From contig BROG01000005.1 of NCBI GenBank assembly GCA_030159075.1, forward strand, positions 3,236,001 through 3,300,000: 64,000 nt of DNA, given 5' to 3'. The position numbers were made by a program, and so were the translations under genes. Within the stretch, counting starts at the first letter, position 1. Every line of letters begins with the position of its first letter. This document shows, piece by piece, positions 49,592 to 59,723 of this stretch. The stretch comes from Atrina japonica (taxonomy: Eukaryota > Mollusca > Bivalvia > Pterioida > Pinnidae). The notes beneath the pieces were generated by a model. It saw only the letters and a list, made by a program, of their open reading frames with translations, was not told the origin of the DNA and searched no databases.

Positions 49592-49731
49592 AATCACAAC
49601 GATTTTTAAAATTTTTTTTTTTATCTAAGTACTTGTTAGAGAGAGAGAGAGCACAAATATCACTACAACATTATCATTTACTATGGACCTTGGATCAAAA
49701 ATGATACTATCTGCATACATCAATCATATAT

Positions 49732-50005
49732 AAAGCACAAATACAGAAATAACAAGGTACCTTTAAACTCACCATGCCCCGCTACGGCTCGAACCCTCGA
49801 CCTACGGCACCAATTGCCACGACCGAGTTCTCATGTTCAGAATTCTAATCACCACTGTCGAAACTATTTTTTGTGAATGCATAGATTGTTAAGTGGTTAG
49901 GACACCATGCATGAGAGCCAGGCGATTGGTGCCATAGTTTGAGGGTTCAAAACCCAGCCGGTTATGGTGAGTTTATAGGTACTTGTTATTTCTGTATTTG
50001 TGCTT

Positions 50006-50007
<2 letters not shown>
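49732..50007. mobile_element. Inverted pair of tRNA-derived SINE copies
   Basis: The right copy (about 49886-50007, + strand) has an A-box-like TAAGTGGTTAGGACACC (49889) and B-box-like GGTTCAAAACC (49944), spaced as in a tRNA, then GGTGAGTTTATAGGTACTTG and TTATTTCTGTATTTGTGCTT. The left copy (about 49732-49855, - strand) reads on the minus strand GAGGGTTCGAGCC, GGTGAGTTTAAAGGTACCTTG and the same TTATTTCTGTATTTGTGCTT end. The two arms therefore form a large imperfect hairpin with a short spacer. TA microsatellites lie on both sides, immediately after the right copy. These copies differ from the SINE at 2445 and are not functional tRNA genes. Confidence 0.8.

Positions 50008-50057
<50 letters not shown>
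50008..50057. repeat. (TA)n microsatellite
   Basis: A pure TA run directly following the 3' end of the right-hand SINE copy, possibly grown from its tail. Confidence 0.97.
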
Positions 50058-50060
<3 letters not shown>

Positions 50061-50094
50061 CTAATGCTGTTCAATTTTTTCCAATATCTGTAAA

Positions 50095-50520
50095 CAAGCT
50101 AGGGTTGCAAGCAGGTTTCTATTCACTGTACAAGCAGGTGTTATAAGCAGATTTCTACTCACTGTACAAGCTAGGGTTGCAAGCAGGTTTCTACTCACTG
50201 TTGTAAACAAGCTAGGGTTGCAAGCAGGTTTCTACTCACTGTTGTAAACAAGCTGGGTTGCAAGCAGGTTTCTACTCACTGTATACAAGCTAGGGTTGCA
50301 AGCAGGTTTCTACTCACTGTATACAAGCTAGGGTTGCAAGCAGGTTTCTACTCACTGTTGTAAACAAGCTAGGGTTGCAAGCAGGTTTCTACTCACTATA
50401 CAAGCTAGGGTTGCAAGCAGATTTCTTCTCACTGTATATAAGCTAGGGTTGCAAGCAGGTTTCTACTCACTGTTGTAAATAAGCTAGGGTTCTAAGCAGG
50501 TTTCAACTCACTGTTGTAAA
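50095..50520. repeat. Minisatellite, 36-41-bp unit
   Basis: About eleven copies of CAAGCTAGGGTTGCAAGCAG with GTTTCTACTCACTG. Length differences come from the linker, either TTGTAAA or TATA. Confidence 0.95.
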
Positions 50521-50945
50521 TAAGCTATGGTTGTAAGCAGGTATTTAACTCACAAATGTAGTAAACAAGCTAGGGTTGTAAGCAGGTATTTAACTCACAA
50601 ATGTAGTAAACAAACTAGGGTTGTAAGCAGATATTTAACTCACAAATGTAGTAAACAAGCTAGGGTTGTAAGCAGGTATTTAACTCACAAATGTAGTAAA
50701 CAAGCTAGGGTTGTAAGCAGGTATTTAACTCACAAATGTAGTAAACAAACTAGGGTTGTAAGCAGATATTTAACTCACAAATGTAGTAAACAAGCTAGGG
50801 TTGTAAGCAGATATTTAACTCACAAATGTAGTAAACTAGCTAGGGTTGTAAGCAGATATTTAACTCACAAATGTAGTAAACTAGCTAGGGTTGTAAGCAG
50901 GTATTTATCTCACAAATGTAGTAAACTAGCTAGGGTTATACAATC
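50521..50945. repeat. Minisatellite, 45-bp unit
   Basis: About nine near-perfect copies of AGCTAGGGTTGTAAGCAGGT with ATTTAACTCACAAATGTAGTAAACA. It continues directly from the 36-41-bp array with the same core. Because 45 is divisible by three it creates a 148-codon frame at 50527-50973 encoding a 15-residue repeat; I treat this as an artefact. Confidence 0.95.
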
Positions 50946-51640
50946 AAAAACATTATATACTAAGAATATTTAGTGAAAATAAATGATGGGAACAGGCTTA
51001 TGGCCAACTACTGTACATGTGTCTACACAGTTATCTGTAAAGAGCAATTGATTTTTTTTTTACTTTAAGATTTCGACTAGATTGTGTTTTGATAAATTTT
51101 ACATCACACAGAAAGCTAAAGTAATCAAAGTGATAAAGTGCTATAATATGGACTTTTGTAGGAAGTTTAGTATTAAAACATCTCTTTATAACCGTCGACA
51201 AGAACTTGACCAAGATTTATAGAGTAAAAATTGTGATTAAATGGTCAAATCTTGCAGCAAATCTCTCCGAATCGTATATACACAGTAAGAAATATATAAT
51301 TCTTTATTTTCCACATCACTGAAGTCTTTATCAAAGAAACTAAAACGAGGTTTTTATACATAAATTGAATGCAAGTTCTTGGTTTTTGCTGCAGCACATA
51401 GAAAATTAGGTTGACAAGGCAGTGATATACATGTATTAACAAGTGTATGTACAGTTTTACATTATATAATCATGTATTTCATTAGGTGCCCCACCAATAC
51501 AATATATCATTTTAGAATAGTTTCCCCTTGCCCAAAATGCTGCATTAAATATTGTAGAAAAGTACAGCACTGTACTATGTAGTACATTTCATTCTCCTTG
51601 ATTATCAACCTAACAGTAAGTACATGTACCTAACATTTAT
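50946..51640. other. Non-coding AT-rich DNA
   Basis: Short minus-strand frames at 51031-51442 lack domains. Nothing else recognised. Confidence 0.4.
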
Positions 51641-52556
51641 GTAGTGGTTTATAGATATTTTTAGATTTTACATGGGGTTGAATTAGGAGTTTTATTTGAT
51701 ATGTATATATAGTGGTTTATAGATATTTTTAGATTTTACATGGGGTTGAATTAGGAGTTTTATTTGATATGTATATATAGTGGTTTATAGATATTTTTAG
51801 ATTTTACATGGGGTTGAATTAGGAGTTTTTATTTGATATGTATATATAGTGGTTTATAGATATTTTTAGATTTTACATGGGGTTGAATTAGGAGTTTTTA
51901 TTTGATATGTATATATAGTGGTTTATAGATATTTTTAGATTTTACATGGGGTTGAATTAGGAGTTTTATTTGATATGTATATATAGTGGTTTATAGATAT
52001 TTTTAGATTTTACATGGGGTTGAATTAGGAGTTTTATTTGATATGTATATATAGTGGTTTATAGATATTTTTAGATTTAACTTGGGGTTGAATTAGGAGT
52101 TTTATTTGATATATACATAGTAGTTTATAGATATTTTTAGATTTTACATGGGATTGAATTAGGAGTTTTATTTGATATGTATATTTAGTGGTTTATAGAT
52201 ATTATTAGATTTTACATGGGATTGAATTAGGAGTTTTATTTGATATGTATATAGTGGTTTATAGATATTTTTGTTAGATTTTACATGGGGTTGAATTAGG
52301 AGTTTTATTTGATATGTACATAGTGGTTTATAGATATTTTAAATTTTACATGGGGTTGAATTAGGAGTTTTATTTGATATGTATATATAGTGGTTTATAG
52401 ATATTTTTAGATTTTACATGGGGTTGAATTAGGAGTTTTATTTGATATGTATATATAGTGGTTTATAGATATTTTTAGATTTTACATGGGGTTGAATTAG
52501 GAGTTTTATTTGGTATGTGTATAGTGGTTTATGAATATATTTTTTTTTTAGATTTT
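51641..52556. repeat. Minisatellite, 68-bp unit, very homogeneous
   Basis: About thirteen copies containing AGTGGTTTATAGATATTTTT, AGATTTTACATGGGGTTGAA and TTAGGAGTTTTATTTGATAT. The first six copies are nearly identical apart from a T4/T5 length change. Several middle copies (52080-52340) carry small deletions or substitutions, and the last ones are again close to consensus. Confidence 0.97.
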
Positions 52557-52741
52557 ACATGGTTCCTATGATATAATTGACCATGTAACTAAACATGTTT
52601 CTGCAATTATTGTAAGTATAAATAATCCTGTTATGTTTAAAATGACCTTAAAAATATTGTTGGCAAACACTGCAATTTAAAAACATAATAACTAGTGTCT
52701 GACAGCGAACACTACAGACTAAACATATGTCTACTTAAATA

Positions 52742-52918
52742 CAGTGAAACTTGTAAATAAAGACCACTTTATGGACAAATGAAAACCTATCTTTATAAGG
52801 AGGTGATCTTTATATAGAGGTTGATTTGTACACAAATGGTATTATTGCGGACAGTAGAAAATGGTCTTTGTGACCAGGTGGTCTTTATACACAGGTGGCC
52901 ACTAAAGCAGGTTTTACT
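52742..52918. mobile_element. CAGTGAAAC-type MITE, copy 4
   Basis: The left end CAGTGAAACTTGTAAATAAA is identical to copy 1 over its first 20 bases; the right end is AGCAGGTTTTACT. TA flanks both sides. Internally it shares GGTTGATTTGTACACAAAT with copy 1, and it keeps a TGGTCTTT segment that is rearranged in copy 1. Confidence 0.85.
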
Positions 52919-54056
52919 TATGTCTGTACGCTAAACACAAAACTAAAATCTGCAAACTCTGGAGACAAGACATCTGATTAAACAAATGTGTCTATAGAAA
53001 TTGTAGGTAAAACATGTGACAACTTCAGTGTGTTGGCAAACACTGTAGGTTATAGTTGGACCTCACCAAAATGTCAGCAGACACTGCTGGCTAAACTGTT
53101 ACAACATGCATGGATATCTGCAAACACTGCAGATTAAACATTTACTTATAACCTAAACTAATGTACCTATAGGTGTAATTTATCTAATGAGGTGAATTAA
53201 TCAGGCTAAATATATAACAAAATATGTCTGTAAAAACACCAATTATAATTAGGTCCAATTTGTTTTGACCAATCAAAACACAGTAGAAGTGAAATAGGAT
53301 GTGATGATTAGTTGAATTGAATCTAGTTTGGAGACAAGCATGAAGAACGTTTTATTTTCCTTAATTTTAGCAAATTCAGAACACAAAAAGGACTTGATAG
53401 ATACATATTATTACACATCAACCATTGATTTTGTAGATTTGTACTGAAACAAGCATTAGTGTGGTCATTGTTCTCATGGGATATAGATGCAGTAGATATC
53501 AGGTCCATATTTCACTTAGTTAATCACTATTTTGTATATCTTTCCTATACTGGTCTTCAAAAAGAAAACTATTGCTAATGTTTATAACATAGCTGTACAT
53601 GTACTTTATTAAAGATGTACGTCAGCAGTCCTATGAGATCATGATCATAGCCATTATACACGTAGATGCACTTAACTTTCCTGTGAGGAATATAACACAA
53701 TCTATCTTCAATTTACATAATGTTTCTGTCTTGATGACATCCTAGTTTGTTACTGATGTAGATATATTAAACATTTCTATACGAAACATGACATGACTGT
53801 TCTGGATGTCTATTGTTTATCTGCTCAGATTTACACATCCTACATATAGTTTATAACAGATACAATGTAACTGCAATAATCATGGCTTGGTCTGTTATCA
53901 ATGTGCATCATTTACCATGAGGATTGTGACATGATCTTTCAGAGTTTTCCTTATTTTGTTTGATTTAGAGTAGACATACATGTACATGTAGCCTACATCT
54001 AAATGTTTTGTGTACTTGAGTCATACTTTGTGTCTTTTTATCACTTACTTTAATGG
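52919..54056. other. Non-coding DNA upstream of the second sulfotransferase exon
   Basis: AT-rich, probably intronic given the acceptor at 54075. No upstream exon or promoter identified. Short frames are not supported. Confidence 0.4.
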
Positions 54057-54075
54057 CATGTCTTTGTCTTTACAG
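54057..54075 (+). other. 3' splice site of the second sulfotransferase exon
   Basis: The tract CATGTCTTTGTCTTTACAG ends at 54075. The following six codons (V-G-P-F-K-S) are open in the frame of the sulfotransferase, so in contrast to paralog 1 an upstream in-frame coding exon cannot be excluded from sequence alone. Confidence 0.75.
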
Positions 54076-54093
54076 GTTGGTCCTTTTAAAAGC

Positions 54094-55203
54094 ATGAAAA
54101 GTGGTGTATATTCTCCTGTACCAACAAACATCAATGGAGAAAAAACGTCAGTGGGTTCCTGTTCCTTTTCATCACCGAGGTTTACCAAAACAAATCTTAT
54201 TGCTGTATTTAGCATTATTTTGTTAGCGTGTCTGTTCATAGTCTTCGCATGTGTTGGTGGTAGCTGGTTCCATAAATCTCAGGTTTGTCCTGATCATCAC
54301 TCGTTCCACACATTCAGTCCAATTCCAGTAACTCACAATGGACAGAATCGGATCAGGTACAAACACACCAATAGAAGGCTACCACACTGCATCATAATTG
54401 GTGTACGGAAAGCTGGAACAAGAGCTTTGTTAGAATACCTGGAGCTTCATCCAGATGTACAGGTTGCATCTCAGGAGATCCATTTTTTTGACGATTTGCA
54501 AAACTACAGCCAAGGGTTAACTTGGTACAGGAAGAAAATGCCCTTTTCTTTTCCAGACCAGATAACAATAGAAAAGACACCTAATTATTTTGTAGATGAA
54601 TATGCCCCAGGGAGAATAAAAATGATGAATTCCTCAATCAAGATTATTCTTATTGTACGAGATCCATTATATAGAGCTGTGTCAGATTATGCTCAAATAC
54701 GTGAAGGAAGAATAAAACAGGGTTTGGTAATGGAGGACTTTGAAGAATTGGCGTTTTGGCCACAAAATGGATCAGTCAATACTCGTTACAAAGCTGTGTC
54801 AAGGTCACTTTACCATGCTCACATGAAAAGATGGCTGAATTATTTTCCACTGAAACAGTTCCACATTGTAAATGGTGACAGAATGGTGCGCTGCCCATAT
54901 AATGAAGTTCGCAGCGTGGAAACCTTCCTAGGACTTGGACATAAGATTAGGAAGGATGCTTTTTTCTTTGATAGAAAAAAAGGGTTTTTTTGTTTTCACA
55001 TTGATGAAAACAATTCAAAGTGTTTGTCGAAAAGCAAAGGACGAAAACATCCTCGTATAGATCCAGATGTTGCGCAGCAGTTAAATGATTTCTTCCGACC
55101 GTATAATAAAAAATTCTTCAAGCTTGTAAATCGCACATTCAACTGGCCATTGAATAATAATCTGAATATTTTTTCAAGTTGTTCCAGTGGTCGGAGGCAC
55201 TAG
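54094..55203 (+). CDS. HS3ST: Heparan sulfate glucosamine 3-O-sulfotransferase (HS3ST1/5 type), paralog 2
   Basis: Predicted 369-aa type II Golgi enzyme with the same reaction as paralog 1: PAPS-dependent 3-O-sulfation of glucosamine in heparan sulfate. I start at the ATG at 54094 (A at -3), the first Met after the acceptor at 54075. Seen: a short N-terminal tail, one membrane segment (about 35-54), a stem with Cys/His, then the catalytic domain from about residue 95. Motifs: GVRKAGTRAL (103-112) for the PAPS 5' end, EIHFFD (128-133) with the catalytic Glu, EKTP (160-163) with the active-site Lys, IVRDPLYRAVSDYAQ (187-201) for the 3'-phosphate, a Cys pair at 300/310, and KGRKHP (315-320). WYRKKMPFSFP and the EKTP region look HS3ST5-like. 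Roughly half of the catalytic domain is identical to paralog 1 by eye, so the duplication is old. It differs in lacking the FNET glycosylation site and in having a 17-residue Ser/Asn-rich tail after FNWP. All signature residues are intact. Confidence 0.95.
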   Translation: MKSGVYSPVPTNINGEKTSVGSCSFSSPRFTKTNLIAVFSIILLACLFIVFACVGGSWFHKSQVCPDHHSFHTFSPIPVTHNGQNRIRYKHTNRRLPHCIIIGVRKAGTRALLEYLELHPDVQVASQEIHFFDDLQNYSQGLTWYRKKMPFSFPDQITIEKTPNYFVDEYAPGRIKMMNSSIKIILIVRDPLYRAVSDYAQIREGRIKQGLVMEDFEELAFWPQNGSVNTRYKAVSRSLYHAHMKRWLNYFPLKQFHIVNGDRMVRCPYNEVRSVETFLGLGHKIRKDAFFFDRKKGFFCFHIDENNSKCLSKSKGRKHPRIDPDVAQQLNDFFRPYNKKFFKLVNRTFNWPLNNNLNIFSSCSSGRRH

Positions 55204-55303
55204 TTTTTAATGGACAGATTAAGTTTGTTTACATTCCTTTTCAAAATTAATTTGGTAAATTTGTTTTTTAATTTTACCAGTTGAAAAGCATTTTCTGAAC
55301 AAA

Positions 55304-55364
<61 letters not shown>

Positions 55365-55620
55365 TATAGATATATATATATATATTATTTTAGAAGAAAT
55401 ACATTGAAAGTTAGTAATTATGTAAGAATCCAGAAACTGTTTTGTTTAGATTAAGCCTCACATTTTACTGAAGTTTACGTTGCGGAAACACGGCATGATT
55501 TAAAATGAGTCTTTCTGTATAACATCGGGACCTCTTGATAAAATATATTTCCTCCTACTTGGGAAAATTTGCAAACACACTGAACATTAATAAATTACAG
55601 ATGAATTGTGCATTTAGGAA
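55204..55620 (+). other. 3' UTR of paralog 2 with polyadenylation signal
   Basis: AATAAA at 55589-55594 is the first canonical signal, about 390 bp after the stop. More hexamers at 55899-55904 and 55961-55966 could serve longer forms. A TA microsatellite lies inside this presumed UTR. Confidence 0.5.
55309..55385. repeat. (TA)n microsatellite in the presumed 3' UTR
   Basis: A long TA run with TAGATATAGA interruptions near 55361-55370. It starts about 105 bp after the stop codon of paralog 2. Confidence 0.97.
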
Positions 55621-55714
55621 TGAAAATGTAAACCTCATGTTGAGATTGACTACAAACTACCAGTAGTACACTTGTTACACATACCCTTCATAGTAAATGT
55701 GAACACACATATAC

Positions 55715-55747
<33 letters not shown>

Positions 55748-57489
55748 TGATATGTATTAGATTTTGAAATAATAATTTAAACACACATTTAAAAAATGTC
55801 AAATGTGTTTTGAGTGTTAAATAGGAAGAAAGAACATTCAAAGTAATACTGTATGCTGAAATCAAGTCTGCATTTAATTTTTTTTTTTTTCAAATTTGAA
55901 TAAAATGTAATTTCCTGTTCTGATGCACATGGTATAAATATGTTAACGCCCAATAATAATAATAAAGACATAAACGCACGAGCTGATATCATATAAATAT
56001 TGCGTGCCTTTCTTACAATGCCTGTTTTTACACATGATGTACAAGTCTTGTCTTTAAAAACTTGTCTCACCAAGGAAAAAATTCATCTGTGAAACTGGAA
56101 AATGAAAACATGCAATACATTTTCTGCATTTTGGCAACATACACAAAACATTTCGGTGCAATTTTTCAAATTCTTTTCTCATTACAGTTTTACTTATATT
56201 TTTGGACAGAACACAATTTAGAGAGAATTCCGAGTGCTGAGTTTGGTTATTTATATCCCTTAACAAACATTTATGTAATGTTTCCCCCCCTTACAAATAT
56301 GTTGCAGAAACATTCTGTTCTGTGATCATAAATGACTGATGGCTTTTCTATATAATATTGTTATTTGTTAGATTTTTTCAAACCAAATATTGGATGTTAT
56401 TGTTCAGTATTTTTCTGAAGTATCAACATACTGTCTAAGATAGCCTGAACTATAAGTTTATATATACGTCAATATTTAAGTTTTATTCAACATTCATATT
56501 AGTACAACAGTATCTCTAAAGTGTAAGAATGTATTGTGATGATATATGGTGGTCATCAAACAGAATCTGAAGTATCCAATTATTTTTAATAAGTACATGT
56601 AGTTCACACCTTTTATGTGCATTTAGGTGTTTTTTGACTTTTCAGGATAAGGTACTATTTGAGCATTTTTGACATAAAAATCACTTCAGCAATGTTTGGT
56701 GACATCATACATTATATTATAGTGATTCAGTCTAAAAGACCATTGTTATCTGTGGAGGTATATATACAGTGGTCAGTTTCTGATTGCTGGTTACAAAAGC
56801 AGATAAAACCACTCACTGTTAAGTGGTGTTGGAGGCAAATCAAAAGGGGAAAGGGTGCAAAACTATTTTTTATGAACATGTTTTCACCAGTTTAAAATTT
56901 GTTTTCATATGTCTTTTGATTATGCAGTAAACATATAATTATTTGAAAAAAATTGCTTACATGTTGATAATATAAAAATTTTGCTTGTATGTGAAAAAGA
57001 ATTCTGCTTATATCTGAAAAAGGGGGGGGGGCAGACATCCCCCCAATCTCCGGTTCCTACACCTATCCTGTTACAGTAAGTGGATTACAGAAAATATACA
57101 ACTTGTATCACAGTGATGGGTATAAAGTTATCAATTATCTAACATTGATATTTCCAGTAATGTAGTATACAGAGCGCCATCTACATGTTAAAAAGCCAAT
57201 GTTAAAATGTCCTTGTTTTTTTTTCTGTTATGGGAACAAATAGATACATTTATACAGAAATGTAAACTTCTAATTGTTTGTTTGATACATATGTGTAATT
57301 AGGTTTATTTGATTTTTTTGTATTTTCTTCATTTTTCAATTAAGATGTAGATATTTATTCAATTCAGATTTTGGTGCACAGGGTTACACTTTATCAGTCC
57401 AGTTTTCATACAGGCTCATCAACCCCTAATATGATTAAGTCTACACAAGATTAATCAAATAGGCCAGTGTCTTACGTGTACTTTCTTGG
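55621..57489. other. Non-coding AT-rich DNA
   Basis: Contains a (TA)n(CA)n microsatellite at 55715-55747, a G10 run at 57022-57031 and poly-T near 55880-55890. Frames at 55789-56325 and 56659-56895 on either strand lack domains. No gene recognised. Confidence 0.4.
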
Positions 57490-57499
57490 ATAATGAAAA

Positions 57500-57622
57500 T
57501 ACATTCATTATAATAATCGTATACAATTTACAATTCATTATAATAATTGTATACAATTTACAATTCATTATAATAATCATATACAATGTACATTCATTAT
57601 AATAATCGCATACGTGTACATT
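57500..57622. repeat. Four-copy tandem repeat, about 36 bp
   Basis: Copies of ATTCATTATAATAATCGTAT followed by ACAATTTACA, with small differences. Confidence 0.9.
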
Positions 57623-58869
57623 TCACAAGATACGTATGTATGTTATTGTGGTTCTGGACCCATTTGTACACGTCTAGTGTGAAAACTTTTTGGAATGGAA
57701 GTTTTGTATTATTTTTATCATAAGCATTAAATATATACTGGTTGATTTATATCCATAGTCAATGTTTTAGAGTTACATTTGTGACAGAATTAATCAGATG
57801 GAGAGTTTATGCAAGTCAATTTTGTTATTGAAAGGAACAAAATATTGTACTAGGTGCAATTCAAAATTGTCATTTATCTGAAGGTTGTATTTACTGATAA
57901 GCATTGGTTATATATATATTATTGTTTACTTTTGTATTTCACCATTTTATATTTCATATTTATTCTAATAATACCCCAAGTGATAGAGATATTGACGTGT
58001 CAAGGTCATATAGTTCATAAAATAAGTTGTTGTCATCTCTCACTTTCTACTACACATAAAATCCAATTTCTAGAATTGTTTATTTTTTTATTTTTTTCAC
58101 AAGCCACGCCTAACCTTTGTATGATTTTATTTTACGCTAATCTTGTTATAAACTGTAAACATTTTCATTGTGAGCTCTGATTTTATTGGTGCAGTGAACA
58201 TGAGCTATTTGCAGTTATTCATGCAGAGACCTCATTACATCCAGCACTTCTAGCCTGAGAAAAAATAATAGGCTATTTTCCCCAGCATTTGAAAAAGCAA
58301 CCTGAATTATGCATATCTGATTTTAAAACTCTTTTTAGATTTTTTCCCTTCAAAACTCTGTATCATATTCTGAGGTATGCATAATTTTTGGTCATTTTTT
58401 TAAAATCTAAAAGTGAGGTTAAGATATTGACAGATTTCAGATGTGGCAATACAGTAAATATGAATTTTGTGATTTTCATTCAACTTTTGCAAACATTTGA
58501 CAGCCTTAGAAGTCATGCCTTTGCAATAGTTTTTTTTTTCTTTCCTTCTCCGAACATGTACAATACATTGGTTTATTATTTGTGTTACAGATATGTACAT
58601 GTATTTATGTTTTTGGTTGTGGTTGAAGGCTGCATATGAAGTTGAAATCACAAAACCCAAAACAAAACATTTGACATTTCCCAGGATTAAGGCATTATGA
58701 ATAAATTTAAAACCAGAATAGATGGTACTGTCACTAACAAAATATCTGATTAAAATTTCATAAGATAGTCTTTTTATCAGAGAGTAGTGTTTAAGTAACA
58801 CATTAGTACTCCTTATAGTGAAATGCATGTAAGCATACTACACATGTATATCCATTACAAATGACATAC
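57623..58869. other. Non-coding AT-rich DNA
   Basis: The longest frames (57854-58180 + and 58400-58828 -, 108 and 142 codons) have biased hydrophobic or basic composition and no domain I recognise. I do not call genes. Confidence 0.4.
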
Positions 58870-59118
58870 CTTGTTCTACACCCACCAACCTCATGACAAC
58901 ATACTGTCTTGTAACCACTACAGACAATTTACACCCACCATATTCACCCACCAATCATGTGACAACACACCCAAACTTGTAACTATAACACACTTATAAT
59001 TTACATATACACCCACAAATCTTGTGACAACACACCCAAACTTGTAACAAAAGCACACTTATAATTTACATATACACCACATTCACCCAACAATCTTGTG
59101 ACAACACACCCAGCCTTA
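58870..59118. repeat. Four-copy tandem repeat, about 60-70 bp
   Basis: Copies contain ACCCACCAATC, TGTGACAACACACCCAAACT and TGTAAC, then CACTTATAATTTACATATAC. The first copy, with CAACATACTGTCTTGTAACC, is the most diverged. Confidence 0.85.
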
Positions 59119-59679
59119 GATATTTTGCAGACTGGCAAATTTCATACAGTATTTTAGATTTGCCAGGCTTATGACAATGCAGGATGTTTAAGCTAATTTA
59201 GACAGCTAACTGGTGTGCTACAATAAATTCCTGTAACTAAGATATTGATAAAAAAAAAGATTTTAGTATTGAAGATTTAAGAATATACACAGGTCTTGAA
59301 GAAGAAGTGAAAGTCAAATTTTGTATCTGATAAGAGTTTGATATCCCAGGGACCAGTGTTCTCTTTGTGTTTCTCCTTGAGTCCCAATCTGTATCATGGG
59401 TGTGTATATTGAACATTCCCTATATTGCATTAGGATGATCTGGGGTCTGTGTAGTTCTTGTAAAGTATGAATATCATGTATTTTACAATTGATTCACCAC
59501 TGTGCCTAACATATTTAATCTAATAATAAACTAAAATTCAAAATACTGTTTAGTAATGTATAAAAATTTAAATTGATAGTATCACCTTGACATGGTATTT
59601 TTAACTTGCTCAATTTCAGTAAAATTGATCAGTGCAGCATAGCATTTATATGTCAGGAAATGATTTCTTACTGTATATA
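59119..59679. other. Non-coding AT-rich DNA with a small hairpin
   Basis: At 59129-59167 ACTGGCAAAT and ATTTGCCAGG form a short stem. The core CTGGCAAA is shared with the palindromic element at 62293. Otherwise featureless. Confidence 0.4.
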
Positions 59680-59723
59680 CATAGATAATGTCATGTTGTA
59701 TACATAGATGATGTCATATTGTA

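Noticed and set aside
49889..49960. Functional tRNA gene at the A and B boxes of the SINE pair
   Set aside because: No proper acceptor stem or cloverleaf pairing could be traced, and the sequence continues into SINE body and tail.
50527..50973. 148-codon frame encoding a 15-residue repeat
   Set aside because: It follows directly from the 45-bp minisatellite and has no unique sequence besides a few terminal codons.
54010..54093. N-terminal extension of paralog 2 from a GTG at 54010
   Set aside because: It would read through the pyrimidine tract and acceptor at 54057-54075, which looks like intron.
58400..58828. 142-codon frame on the - strand
   Set aside because: Composition is basic and low in complexity in parts. 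No domain or splice evidence, and an overlapping + frame is equally open.
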